DNA of 64,000 nt from positions 1-64,000 of the forward strand of contig NZ_JAUMUI010000011.1 in the NCBI RefSeq assembly GCF_030530745.1, written 5' to 3'. Both the position numbers and the translations under genes were made by a program. Shown in pieces: positions 35,555 through 44,069 of this stretch. A model generated the notes under the pieces. It saw only the letters and a list, made by a program, of their open reading frames with translations, searched no databases and was not told the DNA's origin. Origin of the DNA: Neisseria sp. GTDB taxonomy: Bacteria; Pseudomonadota; Gammaproteobacteria; Burkholderiales; Neisseriaceae. How positions within the stretch are numbered: position 1 is the first letter of the stretch; every line of letters starts with the position of its first letter.

Positions 35555-36969
35555 TAGCCTTCTCTCTTCAGCCTTTCCAATAAATCTTGCGGAGCGACAT
35601 ATTCCAAAGCGTTTCCTGATTTGAACGGCACTAAGAATCTATATTCACCTAGTTTGCTTAAATCGCTGCGGGCAGTATTCAAAGAAACACCATATTGATT
35701 GGCAATTTCTTGTGCGGTAAAAATTTTCCCGCTTTCTTCCACTGCTTTTTGTAGAATACCAATTTGCCGTTGGTTTAACTTTCCTATCTTTTTGGTATAT
35801 TTGGCAATTGCTGCTTTGAACTCCTGCTGGTGTTTCTGCTTGTTAGAAATATAGTTTTCCAAATCGGCGACTGCCCGCTTGATAATGTCGCATTGATAGT
35901 AAATGAAATAGGTTAAATCCAAATTATCGGTTTCTGCATATAGATAGGATTTTGCATATTGAGCAGGAGCATTTTTCAGTAGGCGGCTGATGGATATGTA
36001 TTCAAACAGCCAATAACCGTTTTTGAGCATAAACCAATAAAATAAAGCCCGCGCCGTCCGCCCGTTGCCGTCGCCGAATGGGTGGATATAACCGATCAGG
36101 AAATGCAGGATAATGGCTTGCACAACCGGGTGGATAAACGGATTTTCCCCGCCGTCATAAGTGTTGTTGGCAAACGTGCATACCGCTTCCATTAGTTCAT
36201 AAACCTGTTCGTGCGGAGGCGGTTGATACAGGCTGTTGCCGTCGGCATCGGCAATAAAGATTTCATTATCTTGTCTGAATTGTCCGGGTTCGGCGCGGTT
36301 TTCAATGGCATTTCTTGTGGCGGTACGGTGCAAATCCAAAATCATTTCAATGCTTAATGGCGTATTTTTCAAGTCCACCGCTTTTTTCATCAAGTGATAG
36401 TTGTTCACTATCATGATTTCGTCTTTGGTTTTGGGTTTGCGTTGTGATTTGAGCATATCCTTGGCCACTTGGCGCGTGGTGGCTGCGCCTTCTAATTGTG
36501 CCGATGTAATCGCCTCTTCCATAATCAGAGATTTAAGCAGAAACCTGTTCTGCTCGCTTCTGCCGAAACCGCCCAAGCTCGACGTGCCGATAGTGCTGCC
36601 GCAGCTTTTATCAATCAAATGAAGCCGTGCCTGTAAAGAATCGGGAATACAGAATCTGAATTGATGCCCATGCGGAAAATCAATCGGTTTTTGGATTTTT
36701 CTGCGGCTTTCCTGCACTGCCCGCCATTTCATCCGTGTATCCTGCGTGTGTATCCTGCGGAATTTATCCCAATGCAGATAAGCTCCGTTCTCATCGGTAA
36801 CGGAAAATTCGGAATAATCTTTGATTTCAGCAAAAAAATCAGGAATATCCATATCGGGATTGTTTTCAGCAGAGCGGAGCAGCTTGGCGGTTTGTGCCAT
36901 CTTTTCGGTGAAATGTTGCACATATTCTTGCTGCAAGAGGGCAAATTTCGGAGGACTAGAGATTTTCAT
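35554..36969 (-). CDS. Fic family protein (AMPylase type) with C-terminal winged helix
   Basis: The 471-residue protein carries the Fic motif HPFGDGNGRTAR, which in this family catalyses transfer of AMP from ATP to target hydroxyls. An N-terminal inhibitory-type helix is visible in EEAITSAQLEGAATT (the (S/T)xxxE(G/N) pattern with Ser and Glu), so activity is probably autoinhibited. The dimer-type DUF4172/Fic_N layout precedes the Fic core. A C-terminal helix-turn-helix (KIFTAQEIANQYGVSLNTARSDLSKLGEYRFL) suggests it may bind DNA. A 14-bp palindrome sits 11 bp upstream of the start. Its TAG stop is formed by the adjacent MITE. Targets are unknown. Confidence 0.9.
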   Translation of the reverse strand: MKISSPPKFALLQQEYVQHFTEKMAQTAKLLRSAENNPDMDIPDFFAEIKDYSEFSVTDENGAYLHWDKFRRIHTQDTRMKWRAVQESRRKIQKPIDFPHGHQFRFCIPDSLQARLHLIDKSCGSTIGTSSLGGFGRSEQNRFLLKSLIMEEAITSAQLEGAATTRQVAKDMLKSQRKPKTKDEIMIVNNYHLMKKAVDLKNTPLSIEMILDLHRTATRNAIENRAEPGQFRQDNEIFIADADGNSLYQPPPHEQVYELMEAVCTFANNTYDGGENPFIHPVVQAIILHFLIGYIHPFGDGNGRTARALFYWFMLKNGYWLFEYISISRLLKNAPAQYAKSYLYAETDNLDLTYFIYYQCDIIKRAVADLENYISNKQKHQQEFKAAIAKYTKKIGKLNQRQIGILQKAVEESGKIFTAQEIANQYGVSLNTARSDLSKLGEYRFLVPFKSGNALEYVAPQDLLERLKREG

Positions 36970-36979
36970 AATGAATACC

Positions 36980-37013
36980 AAGATAACTCAATTTTTTATA
37001 ATTGAGTTATCTT
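36980..37013 (-). promoter_or_regulatory. Perfect 14-bp palindrome at the fic promoter
   Basis: Arms AAGATAACTCAATT (36980-36993) and AATTGAGTTATCTT (37000-37013) flank a 6-bp AT spacer, ending 11 bp upstream of the fic start. On the minus strand the centre contains a TATAAA-like -10, so a bound protein could block transcription. An operator for the HTH-bearing Fic protein itself is the simplest reading, but this is inference. Confidence 0.6.
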
Positions 37014-37086
37014 AGTCACTTTGAAGGAAAATGGAAAGTATTTTAACAAAGTATACGGAAAGTCATTACATTAAAAACCTATCCCA

Positions 37087-37838
37087 CTAGGTACTCCGCC
37101 ATACGATAATGCCGCAGGCTAGATACAGCATGGCGAGATAGTTCTCGGGCAGTTTCTCCCACTGGACAAGTATTTGCCGGAAACGGTTGAGTCATCCGTA
37201 CGTCCTTTCCACTACCCAACGTCTCGCTTTGAAACCCTCCCCCTTCTCCAGCTCCTTCTTCTCTTCCCCACGGCTGCGGATGTGTGCGGTATATCCCATC
37301 GCTTTAACAAACGCCCTTACTTTGCGGCTGTCATAGCCTTTGTCCATGCACAAACCATGCCCCTCTCCCGCCTCAAGGAGCGGTTTCTCTATCTGTAAGC
37401 TTTTCAAGGTCTCTTCCACCAGTCCCGCATCATGGCGGTTCGCCCCGTCAACCGCAACCGATAGGGGGATGCCCGCCGCATCGGTCAACAGACTGCGCTT
37501 TACTCCTTGTTTTCCCCGGTCGGTCGGGTTAGCCCCTGTTTTTTTTCGTCGGCAAGCGGGGCTTTGGTTACAGCGCCGTCCATTGATACCCAAGACCGGT
37601 CAATCCCCCGTGTTTCTTGGTATTTTTCCAGCCCTTTCTGCCATAGCTTGAGGAAAACGCCCGCCTTGTTCCATTCTTGAAAACGGCGGTGGGCAGAACT
37701 TGACGAACAAATTCCGGTGGCGTTGAGGGCATTCCATTGACAGCCCGTGCGCAAAACGAAAAAGATGGCGTTCATTGCGCTTCTGTCGGGTACTCGGGGA
37801 CGATGGCATCCCAAGGGGTGGGGTCTGCGTGGTGGCAA
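37087..37838 (-). pseudogene. IS5-family transposase, main fragment (frameshift type, with nonsense mutation)
   Basis: The first part reads PPRRPHPLGCHRPRVPDRSAMNAIFFVLRTGCQWNALNATG…VSMDGAVTKAPLADEKK, the OrfA half of IS427-like transposases. At a run of eight A on the coding strand (37539-37546) the frame changes to TGANPTDRGKQGVKRSLLTDAAGIPLSVAVDGANRHD…CMDKGYDS…RRWVVERTYG, the OrfB half with DDE residues; slippery A runs are the normal programmed frameshift site of this group. An in-frame TGA at 37192-37194 stands where Trp is expected, and family-like sequence (LNRFRQILVQWEKLPENYLAM) continues to a TAG at 37087-37089. The N-terminus is missing, replaced by insert DNA. The element is therefore dead in two ways. 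Confidence 0.85.
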
Positions 37839-37843
37839 TAAAA

Positions 37844-37993
37844 GTAAATGAATGTGTCAGCGTGGACGATTTAGCTAAATGCGGAGAAATTTATTACCAA
37901 ATTTTAGCTAATTTATTAAATAAATCCTTCTCTTATTAAGGAGTGCAAAAGGCCGTCTGAAAGATGATTTTCAGACGGCCTTTGTTTCACCGT
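37844..37993. other. Left part of the inserted segment, upstream of no gene
   Basis: This AT-rich stretch downstream of the gst gene contains a loose dyad (ATTTAGCTAAAT…AATTTTAGCTAATTT) and a DUS-pair terminator at 37948-37983 (AAAGGCCGTCTGAAA with its inverse). No coding signal was seen. Confidence 0.5.
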
Positions 37994-38620
37994 TTAAAAG
38001 CGGCTCAAATCCAGCCCGCCGCCGGTTTTTTCATCGGCTTTGCGGTAGGCGGGGTGGGTTTCGATTTGCTCAAGGTAGCGGACGATGTTCGGGTAGGCGG
38101 CTTTATCCACATAATTCAAGCCCCATTGCAGCGGGAAGGAAAGGGCGAAATCGGCACCGGTGAGCTGCTCGCCGACAATCCATTTTCGGCCTTCCAGCGT
38201 GCTTTCCACATGGTTGAAATAGAGCCCGACTTGGGCATCGGTGTAGGCGGCGAATTCGCCCAAATCGCCTTTTTTGGAGACCAGCGCCAGCAGGTTCGCC
38301 GAAAACATCGAGGCGGAAACCGCCAGCCAATATACATAGTTAGAATAATCGTCGGTCTGACGGGCGGGGGTGAAGCGGTTTTCGCCGTCGTAGCGGTCGA
38401 GCAGGTGCTGGATAATGGCGTTGCCCTCTGCCAGTATCAAACCGCCGTCCTGCAATACGGGCGCTTTGCCGAGCGGATGCTGTGCTTTGAGTTCGTCTGG
38501 GGCAAAACCTGTGCCTTCCAAACGGTCGTAGATTTTCAGTTCGTAATCCAAACCGAGGGCTTCCAAAAGCCACACGATGCGGTGCGAGCAGGATTGTTTG
38601 AGGTAATGCAGGGTAATCAT
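37994..38620 (-). CDS. Glutathione S-transferase family protein (second copy type)
   Basis: The 208-residue protein shows a GST thioredoxin-like half (MITLHYLKQSCSHRIVWLLEALGLDYEL, with LGKAPVLQDGGLILAEGNAIIQHLLDRY giving the cis-Pro and the E/S-type γ-glutamyl site) and a helical C-terminal half with GADFALSFPLQWG. It resembles Neisseria and enterobacterial YfcF/YncG-like or Gst-3-like proteins; substrate is unknown. Start at 38620 has TAGGAGAAAC upstream. It lies with ohr inside an insertion that splits an IS5-family element. Sequence differs clearly from the GST at 26043-26663. Confidence 0.85.
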   Translation of the reverse strand: MITLHYLKQSCSHRIVWLLEALGLDYELKIYDRLEGTGFAPDELKAQHPLGKAPVLQDGGLILAEGNAIIQHLLDRYDGENRFTPARQTDDYSNYVYWLAVSASMFSANLLALVSKKGDLGEFAAYTDAQVGLYFNHVESTLEGRKWIVGEQLTGADFALSFPLQWGLNYVDKAAYPNIVRYLEQIETHPAYRKADEKTGGGLDLSRF

Positions 38621-38686
38621 GGTGTTTCTCCTATAAAAAACGGTTGGTTTTTGCAAAATTTTGCGGAAAAAAGACCGCTTGTAAAA

Positions 38687-38718
38687 ATGCCGTCTGAAAG
38701 ACATTTTTCAGACGGCTT
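38687..38718 (-). terminator. DUS-pair hairpin of AT dialect between ohr and gst
   Basis: ATGCCGTCTGAA (38687-38698) with the inverse at 38707-38718 follows ohr. Unlike most uptake sequences here, it has the ATG-form typical of N. meningitidis and N. gonorrhoeae. Confidence 0.7.
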
Positions 38719-38727
38719 TATCAATGG

Positions 38728-39159
38728 TTACAAATCAAACGACTGAATCAGATTCACGTGCAGGCGTACATCGACATTACCGCGTACGGCATTGGAGTAC
38801 GGGCAGACTTCATGTGCTTTTTGAATCAGCTTTTTCGCCTCTTCCTCGCTCACGCCTTCCACGGTGATGGTGATGTCCAAATCCAGACCGAAGGCACCGT
38901 CGGGTTTTTGACCGATACCGACTGCCACGCTGGTGGACGATTTTGTCGGTTTGATGCCCAGAGTCGGGGCGACGTGGTTCATGGCACTGTCGAAACAGGC
39001 AGCGTAGCCCATGGCAAACAGCTGCTCGGGGTTGGTGCCTTGTTTGCCTTCGGTATTTTGAAAGCCGACCAAATCAAAGCCGATAGATCCGTCGTCCACG
39101 CGGGTGTGGCCGTCGCGTCCGCCGGTGGCGGTGGCTGAAGTGTGATAGAAAATTTTCAT
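38728..39159 (-). CDS. ohr: Organic hydroperoxide resistance protein (OsmC/Ohr family)
   Basis: The 143-residue protein matches Ohr, a thiol peroxidase that reduces organic hydroperoxides with lipoyl reductants. The two redox cysteines are visible in FAMGYAACFDSAMNH (about residue 55) and AHEVCPYSNAVRG (about 119). It starts MKIFYHTSATATGGRDGHTRVDDG, as Ohr proteins do. The Shine-Dalgarno is AAGGAG (39169-39174 on the complementary strand). Ohr is usually controlled by the MarR-type OhrR; no ohrR is adjacent. The 5' end abuts a fragment of IS5 transposase, whose reading frame runs into the ohr start codon. Confidence 0.94.
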   Translation of the reverse strand: MKIFYHTSATATGGRDGHTRVDDGSIGFDLVGFQNTEGKQGTNPEQLFAMGYAACFDSAMNHVAPTLGIKPTKSSTSVAVGIGQKPDGAFGLDLDITITVEGVSEEEAKKLIQKAHEVCPYSNAVRGNVDVRLHVNLIQSFDL

Positions 39160-39180
39160 GGGTTGCTCCTTAAAGTAGGG

Positions 39181-39245
39181 TAAAAAGGTTCTATCTGAGC
39201 CCAAAGCCCGTCGCTGATGAGCCATTTGTCGGTTGATTTGTTCAT
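39181..39245 (-). pseudogene. IS5-family transposase, N-terminal fragment
   Basis: From an ATG at 39243-39245 the minus strand encodes MNKSTDKWLISDGLWAQIEP, the usual start of IS427-like OrfA, then breaks at the TAAAA junction. The next residues expected, PPRRPHPLGCH, begin the fragment at 37838. The broken frame reads on to a TGA overlapping the ohr ATG. Confidence 0.75.
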
Positions 39246-39340
39246 AATCGCCTCCCGGGGTGAGATGGGTATTTGCTCATTTGACCATTCCTAATGGGAT
39301 AGGTTCTAAGTCAGCAGTTTCAAGAATGGAAAATAAAGTA

Positions 39341-39409
39341 AGCCGTCTGAAAAGTTTCAGACGACCTTGAACGTGAAGCCTAAAGAACGCGTGCATGCAA
39401 GACATGCAC
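39341..39409. repeat. Mixed-dialect DUS hairpin and a second short hairpin
   Basis: AGCCGTCTGAAA at 39341-39352 pairs with TTCAGACGACCT at 39356-39367; the latter is AGGTCGTCTGAA in reverse, the form described for the N. mucosa group. GTGCATG (39391-39397) and CATGCAC (39403-39409) form a second stem. Either may terminate the AT-rich membrane gene. Confidence 0.55.
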
Positions 39410-39449
39410 CCTACGCGCTGATTTTAGGTTTCAGGCAGGCTACGGCTAG

Positions 39450-40082
39450 CTAAATTTTGTCTTCTGCCGGGTCTATTCTCCAGTAATGTTCTGGATTTCT
39501 TGTACATTCAACAGTAGGAAAACGTTCAGTAACTTTGCGTTTTTTTAAATCGCCATTTGGATGATAAAAGTCAATCCATTTGCTTGGTTTATTATAATAC
39601 TTCATTTCTCCCCCGCATTTTGGGCAATTGCACGGAAAAATTTTTTCTAATGTTAATTTTCCACCTTTACCATTTAAGGCGTAATTGACAAATAAAGGAA
39701 CTCTAATTTGCTTTTTAGCAATTTGCCGAAGTTTACATACAATTAAGAATGGAGCAGAAAATATCATAAATAAAATAAGATAGAGCCAACTATTTGTTTG
39801 AGTAACGCCTTTAAGACTGTCAAGTGCGCCAAAAAATAATGTACCAAAGGGTATTAAACTAAGAATACCAAGCAAAACACTAATCCAAGTTAATGCAGCC
39901 AACGTGAAAGGGTTTCTCCATCTAGGTTCAGCTCGATACAATTCTAATTTATCAACATTGGATTGCTTTTTAGCATAATTGTGCTGATGAACTGTATTAT
40001 ATTGATCTCCTTTTATATATTGATCTCCAATTTGTGTTGAACCATTAAAAGTTGCATCTTTAAAATTATTTTCTTGTTTCAT
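39450..40082 (-). CDS. AT-rich membrane protein with Asn/Gly/Gln-rich N-terminus and zinc-type cysteines
   Basis: I do not recognise this 210-residue protein. The N-terminus FNGSTQIGDQYIKGDQYN (12-29) is a polar, repeat-like stretch. Two hydrophobic segments follow at about 59-80 and 98-117. The C-terminal domain has CNCPKCGGEMKYY (C151, C153, C156) with ECTRNPEHYW (C193, H199), a plausible zinc site. Base composition is much more A/T-rich than its neighbours, implying recent acquisition. The ATG at 40082 has GGAG; an upstream in-frame ATG at 40103 does not. It starts 49 bp after the uvrA stop on the same strand and could be read from the uvrA transcript. Confidence 0.75.
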   Translation of the reverse strand: MKQENNFKDATFNGSTQIGDQYIKGDQYNTVHQHNYAKKQSNVDKLELYRAEPRWRNPFTLAALTWISVLLGILSLIPFGTLFFGALDSLKGVTQTNSWLYLILFMIFSAPFLIVCKLRQIAKKQIRVPLFVNYALNGKGGKLTLEKIFPCNCPKCGGEMKYYNKPSKWIDFYHPNGDLKKRKVTERFPTVECTRNPEHYWRIDPAEDKI

Positions 40083-40131
40083 TATATTTTTCTCCAAATT
40101 CAAGAATTAATTAAAACATAACTGTATTAAG

Positions 40132-42954
40132 TTATAAAATTTTTTGTAAATACTTCCCCGTATAACTCCCCTTAACCTTCACCACTTCCTCAGGGCTACC
40201 CTCTGCAATAATCCGCCCGCCGCCGTCGCCGCCTTCCGGCCCCAAGTCCACAATATAATCCGCCGTTTTAATCACATCCAGATTATGCTCAATAATCACA
40301 ATCGAGTTGCCTTTGCCTTTCAGACGGCCTATTACCTCTAATAACAAGGCAATATCGGCGAAGTGCAAACCCGTGGTCGGTTCGTCGAGAATATATAAGG
40401 TGCGGCCGGTGTCGCGTTTGGAGAGTTCCAAAGCGAGTTTGACGCGTTGGGCTTCGCCGCCGGAGAGGGTGGTGGCGGATTGGCCGAGGCGGATGTAGCC
40501 CAAACCCACGTCCATCAGGGTTTGCAGTTTTCGGGATACGGTGGGCACGGCGTCGAAGAATTGGCGGGCTTCTTCTACGGTCATGTCCAGCACTTGGCTG
40601 ATGTTTTTGCCTTTGTATTGCACTTCCAGCGTTTCGCGGTTGTAGCGTTTGCCGTGGCAGACTTCGCAGGGGACGTAAACGTCGGGCAGGAAGTGCATTT
40701 CCACTTTAATCACGCCGTCGCCTTGGCAGGCTTCGCAGCGGCCGCCTTTGACGTTAAACGAGAAGCGGCCGACGTTGTAGCCGCGTTCGCGCGAAAGGGG
40801 GACGCCGGCGAAGAGTTCGCGGATGGGGGTGAACAGCCCCGTATAAGTGGCGGGGTTGGAGCGCGGGGTGCGGCCGATGGGGGATTGGTCTACGTTAATC
40901 ACTTTGTCGAGGTGTTCGAGGCCTGTGATGTCGTCATAGGGGGCAGGTTCTTCGTGGGCGCGGTTGAGTTCGCGGGCGGTGATTTTCGCTAATGTGTCGT
41001 TAATCAGGGTGGATTTGCCGCTGCCTGAAACGCCTGTGATGCAGGTGATTAAGCCGAGCGGGAGTTTGAGGGTTACGTTTTTGAGGTTGTTGCCGCGCGC
41101 GCCTTTGAGCACCAGCATTCTTTCGGGGTTGACCGGTGTTCTTTCAGACGGCACTTCGATTTTTTTCTTGCCGCTTAAATATTGGCCGGTAACGGAATCG
41201 GCGCATTCGGCCACTTGTTTGGGCGTGCCCGCCACCAGCACGGTGCCGCCGTGTTCGCCTGCGCCCGGGCCCATGTCCACCACGAAATCGGCTTCGCGTA
41301 TCGCGTCTTCGTCGTGTTCCACCACAATCACGCTGTTGCCCAAATCGCGCAGGCGTTTGAGGGTGGCCAATAGGCGGTCGTTGTCGCGCTGGTGCAGGCC
41401 GATGGAGGGTTCGTCTAAAACGTACATCACGCCGGTGAGGCCGCTGCCGATTTGGCTGGCCAGGCGGATGCGCTGGGCTTCGCCGCCCGAAAGGGTTTCG
41501 GCGGAACGGGACAAGTTGAGGTAATCGAGGCCGACATTAATCAGAAAGCCCAAACGTTCGGTGATTTCTTTGAGGATTTTTTCGGCGATTTGTTTTTTGT
41601 TGCCGTCCAAATCGAGTTTTTCAAAGAATTCATGGGTTTTGGTGAGCGGCCAGGCGGAAATTTCGTGCAACGCTTGTTTGCCCACGTAAACATAGCGGGC
41701 TTCTTTGCGCAGGCGCGCGCCGCCGCAGCTGGGGCAGGCTTTGTGGCTTTGGTATTGCAGCAGCTCTTCGCGCACGGTGTTGGAATCGGTTTCGCGGAAG
41801 CGGCGTTCGAGGTTGGGGATGATGCCCTCGAAAGCGTGGCTGCGGTTGAAGGTGGTGCCTTTTTCGGAAAGGTAGCGGAAATCGATGATTTCTTTGCCCG
41901 AGCCGTGCAGCACCGTTTTTTTCACTTTTTCAGGCAGCTTTTCAAACGGCGTGTCCACGTCAAAATCATAATGCGCGGCCAGCGACTGAATCATTTGGAA
42001 ATAAAACTGGTTGCGTTTGTCCCAACCTTTGATTGCACCCGCCGCCAATGATAACTCGGGGTGCATCACCACGCGATCGGGGTCGAAAAAGTTCATATTT
42101 CCCAAGCCGTCGCAGGTGGGGCAGGCGCCGACGGGGTTGTTGAAGGAAAACAGGCGCGGCTCCAGTTCGGGCAGGCTGTATGAGCAGACGGGGCAGGCGA
42201 AGCGGGCGGAAAACCAGTGTTCTTCGCCGCTGTCCATTTCCAAAGCCAGCGCGCGTTCGCCGCCGTGGCGCAGCGCGGTTTCAAAACTTTCGGCCAGCCG
42301 CTGCTTGATGTCGGCCTTCACCTTCACGCGGTCGATGACCACGTCGATATTGTGCTTGATGTTCTTTTCGAGCTTGGGCACTTCGTCGAGCTGGTAAACC
42401 TCGCCGTCCACGCGCACGCGGGCGAACCCCTGCGCCTGCAAATCGTGAAAAAATTCGACAAATTCTCCTTTGCGTTCGCGCACGGCGGGGGCAAGTATCA
42501 TCACGCGCGTGTCTTCAGGCAGCCCCAAAACATGATCCACCATCTGTGAAACGGTCTGGCTGGCCAGCGGCAGGTTGTGTTCGGGGCAGTAAGGCGTGCC
42601 GACGCGGGCATACAAGAGGCGCAGGTAGTCGTGGATTTCGGTTACCGTGCCCACGGTGGAGCGCGGGTTGTGGCTGGTGGATTTCTGCTCAATCGAAATC
42701 GCCGGCGACAAGCCTTCAATCAAATCGACATCGGGTTTGTCCATCATCTGTAAAAACTGGCGCGCATAGGCTGAAAGGCTTTCCACATAGCGTCGCTGGC
42801 CTTCGGCATAGAGGGTGTCGAACGCCAGCGAAGACTTGCCGCTGCCCGACAAACCCGTTACCACCACGAGCTGATGGCGCGGAATGTCGAGGTCGATGTT
42901 TTTCAAATTGTGGGTGCGTGCGCCGCGGATGCGGATGGTGTCGTTGTTGCTCAT
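40132..42954 (-). CDS. uvrA: Excinuclease ABC subunit A
   Basis: The 940-residue damage-recognition ATPase of nucleotide excision repair has two ABC modules. The first P-loop is [35 protein letters not shown] near residue 30 and the second [17 protein letters not shown] in the C-terminal half; each has an LSGGEAQR signature. Zinc fingers are visible as [32 protein letters not shown] and [32 protein letters not shown]. The start at 42954 ([21 protein letters not shown]) matches the family; codons upstream come from a DUS. It is followed closely by an AT-rich membrane gene. Confidence 0.97.
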   Translation of the reverse strand: MSNNDTIRIRGARTHNLKNIDLDIPRHQLVVVTGLSGSGKSSLAFDTLYAEGQRRYVESLSAYARQFLQMMDKPDVDLIEGLSPAISIEQKSTSHNPRSTVGTVTEIHDYLRLLYARVGTPYCPEHNLPLASQTVSQMVDHVLGLPEDTRVMILAPAVRERKGEFVEFFHDLQAQGFARVRVDGEVYQLDEVPKLEKNIKHNIDVVIDRVKVKADIKQRLAESFETALRHGGERALALEMDSGEEHWFSARFACPVCSYSLPELEPRLFSFNNPVGACPTCDGLGNMNFFDPDRVVMHPELSLAAGAIKGWDKRNQFYFQMIQSLAAHYDFDVDTPFEKLPEKVKKTVLHGSGKEIIDFRYLSEKGTTFNRSHAFEGIIPNLERRFRETDSNTVREELLQYQSHKACPSCGGARLRKEARYVYVGKQALHEISAWPLTKTHEFFEKLDLDGNKKQIAEKILKEITERLGFLINVGLDYLNLSRSAETLSGGEAQRIRLASQIGSGLTGVMYVLDEPSIGLHQRDNDRLLATLKRLRDLGNSVIVVEHDEDAIREADFVVDMGPGAGEHGGTVLVAGTPKQVAECADSVTGQYLSGKKKIEVPSERTPVNPERMLVLKGARGNNLKNVTLKLPLGLITCITGVSGSGKSTLINDTLAKITARELNRAHEEPAPYDDITGLEHLDKVINVDQSPIGRTPRSNPATYTGLFTPIRELFAGVPLSRERGYNVGRFSFNVKGGRCEACQGDGVIKVEMHFLPDVYVPCEVCHGKRYNRETLEVQYKGKNISQVLDMTVEEARQFFDAVPTVSRKLQTLMDVGLGYIRLGQSATTLSGGEAQRVKLALELSKRDTGRTLYILDEPTTGLHFADIALLLEVIGRLKGKGNSIVIIEHNLDVIKTADYIVDLGPEGGDGGGRIIAEGSPEEVVKVKGSYTGKYLQKIL

Positions 42955-43034
42955 GTCTGCTTGAGGCCGTCTGAAAAATGAAACCGCGTATTGTAGCATT
43001 TTTCAAAGAAAACCGCGGGGTTAGGTAAAGGGAA

Positions 43035-43066
43035 AGGCCGTCTGAAAAGTTGTTTTTCAGATGGCC
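43035..43066 (-). terminator. DUS-type hairpin after cysD
   Basis: AGGCCGTCTGAAAA and TTTTTCAGATGGCCT (one changed base) form a stem 45-75 bp past the cysD stop. Confidence 0.6.
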
Positions 43067-43110
43067 TGCTGTTGAGAAAGTTAGATGGACAGGTTTTTTT
43101 TAATCCGCTG

Positions 43111-44025
43111 TTAAAAGTAACCCTGTTTTTTGCGCTCTTCCATCGCCGTTTCAGAAACGCGGTCGTCCATGCGGGTGGCGCTGCGTTCGGAGATGACGGC
43201 GGCGGCGGTTTCGGCGATGATTTCTGCGGCGGTTCCGGCGGTGCTGGCCACAGGGCAGGTGCACGAAATATCGCCGACGGTGCGGAAGCGCACGCTGCGC
43301 ACTTCGGATATTTCACCTTCGCGCTTGGGCGTGAGCGGGGTAACGGGCACCAACAGGCCGCCGCGTTCGACGACTTCACGCTCATGGGCGTAGTAAATCG
43401 GCGGCAGCGCGAGGTTTTCGCGGGCGATGTATTGCCAGATGTCGAGTTCGGTCCAGTTGGAAATCGGAAACACGCGCATGTTTTCGCCGGGAAACAGGCG
43501 GGTGTTGTAGAGGCTCCAGAGTTCGGGGCGCTGATTTTTCGGATCCCATTGGCCGAATTCGTCGCGGAACGAGAATATGCGTTCTTTGGCGCGGGCTTTT
43601 TCTTCGTCGCGCCGCGCGCCGCCCATCAGCGCGTCGAAGCCTTGTTCTTCTATGGTTTCCACCAGTGTAACGGCTTGGGCGGCGTTGCGCGAATCGGTTT
43701 CGCGGCGCAGCACCACCGTGCCGCGTTTGATTGAATCTTCAACACGGCCCACCACCAATTGCACGCCGGTACGCGCCACGGTTTGGTCGCGGAATTCAAT
43801 CACTTCGGGGTAGTTGTGGCCGGTGTCGACGTGCAGCAGCTTGAACGGCAGTTTCAGCGGCCGGCCTTTGATTCGGAAGGCTTTTACCGCCAGCGAGAGC
43901 AGCACCACAGAATCTTTGCCGCCCGAAAACAGCAGCGCGGGGTTTTTGGCTTCGGCGATTACTTCGCGGATGATGTAAATGGATTCGGCTTCCAGCCAGT
44001 CGAGGTGGCGGTTTTGGACAGACAT
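43111..44025 (-). CDS. cysD: Sulfate adenylyltransferase subunit 2
   Basis: The 304-residue ATP-pyrophosphatase forms ATP sulfurylase with the GTPase CysN, making adenosine 5'-phosphosulfate from sulfate. The PP-loop SGGKDSVVLLSLAVKAF lies at 34-50; HVDTGHNYPEVIEFRD, ALMGGARRDEEKARAKERIFSFRDEFGQWDPKNQRPELW and NWTELDIWQYIARENLALPPIYYAHERE are characteristic. The start at 44025 has AAAGAG upstream. Normally cysN follows immediately; here uvrA follows instead, so the partner subunit must lie elsewhere or be absent. It is divergent from cysJ across a region with a long inverted repeat. Confidence 0.95.
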   Translation of the reverse strand: MSVQNRHLDWLEAESIYIIREVIAEAKNPALLFSGGKDSVVLLSLAVKAFRIKGRPLKLPFKLLHVDTGHNYPEVIEFRDQTVARTGVQLVVGRVEDSIKRGTVVLRRETDSRNAAQAVTLVETIEEQGFDALMGGARRDEEKARAKERIFSFRDEFGQWDPKNQRPELWSLYNTRLFPGENMRVFPISNWTELDIWQYIARENLALPPIYYAHEREVVERGGLLVPVTPLTPKREGEISEVRSVRFRTVGDISCTCPVASTAGTAAEIIAETAAAVISERSATRMDDRVSETAMEERKKQGYF

Positions 44026-44069
44026 GTTTTTCTCTTTGTGCGGAAACGGATTTTCAGGCGCCACTTTAG

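Larger units (their letters stand above)
37076..39305 (-). mobile_element. IS5-family (IS427-like) element interrupted by a gst-ohr insert
   Basis: Near-identical 16-bp ends face each other: AACCTATCCCACTAGG at 37076-37091 and CCTAATGGGATAGGTT at 39290-39305 (15 of 16 match after inversion). A TAA may be duplicated outside them. Transposase coding sequence is present in two complementary pieces, the first 20 or so residues at 39181-39245 and the rest at 37087-37838. Removing 37844-39180 would leave an element of about 0.89 kb, normal for this IS group. TAAAA occurs at both inner junctions (37839-37843 and 39181-39185), a possible 5-bp duplication made by the insertion. Confidence 0.75.

Noticed and set aside
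37500-37593. Two overlapping transposase frames suggesting two genes
   Set aside because: The overlap at a run of eight A is the known frameshift design of IS427-like elements, so they are treated as one transposase.
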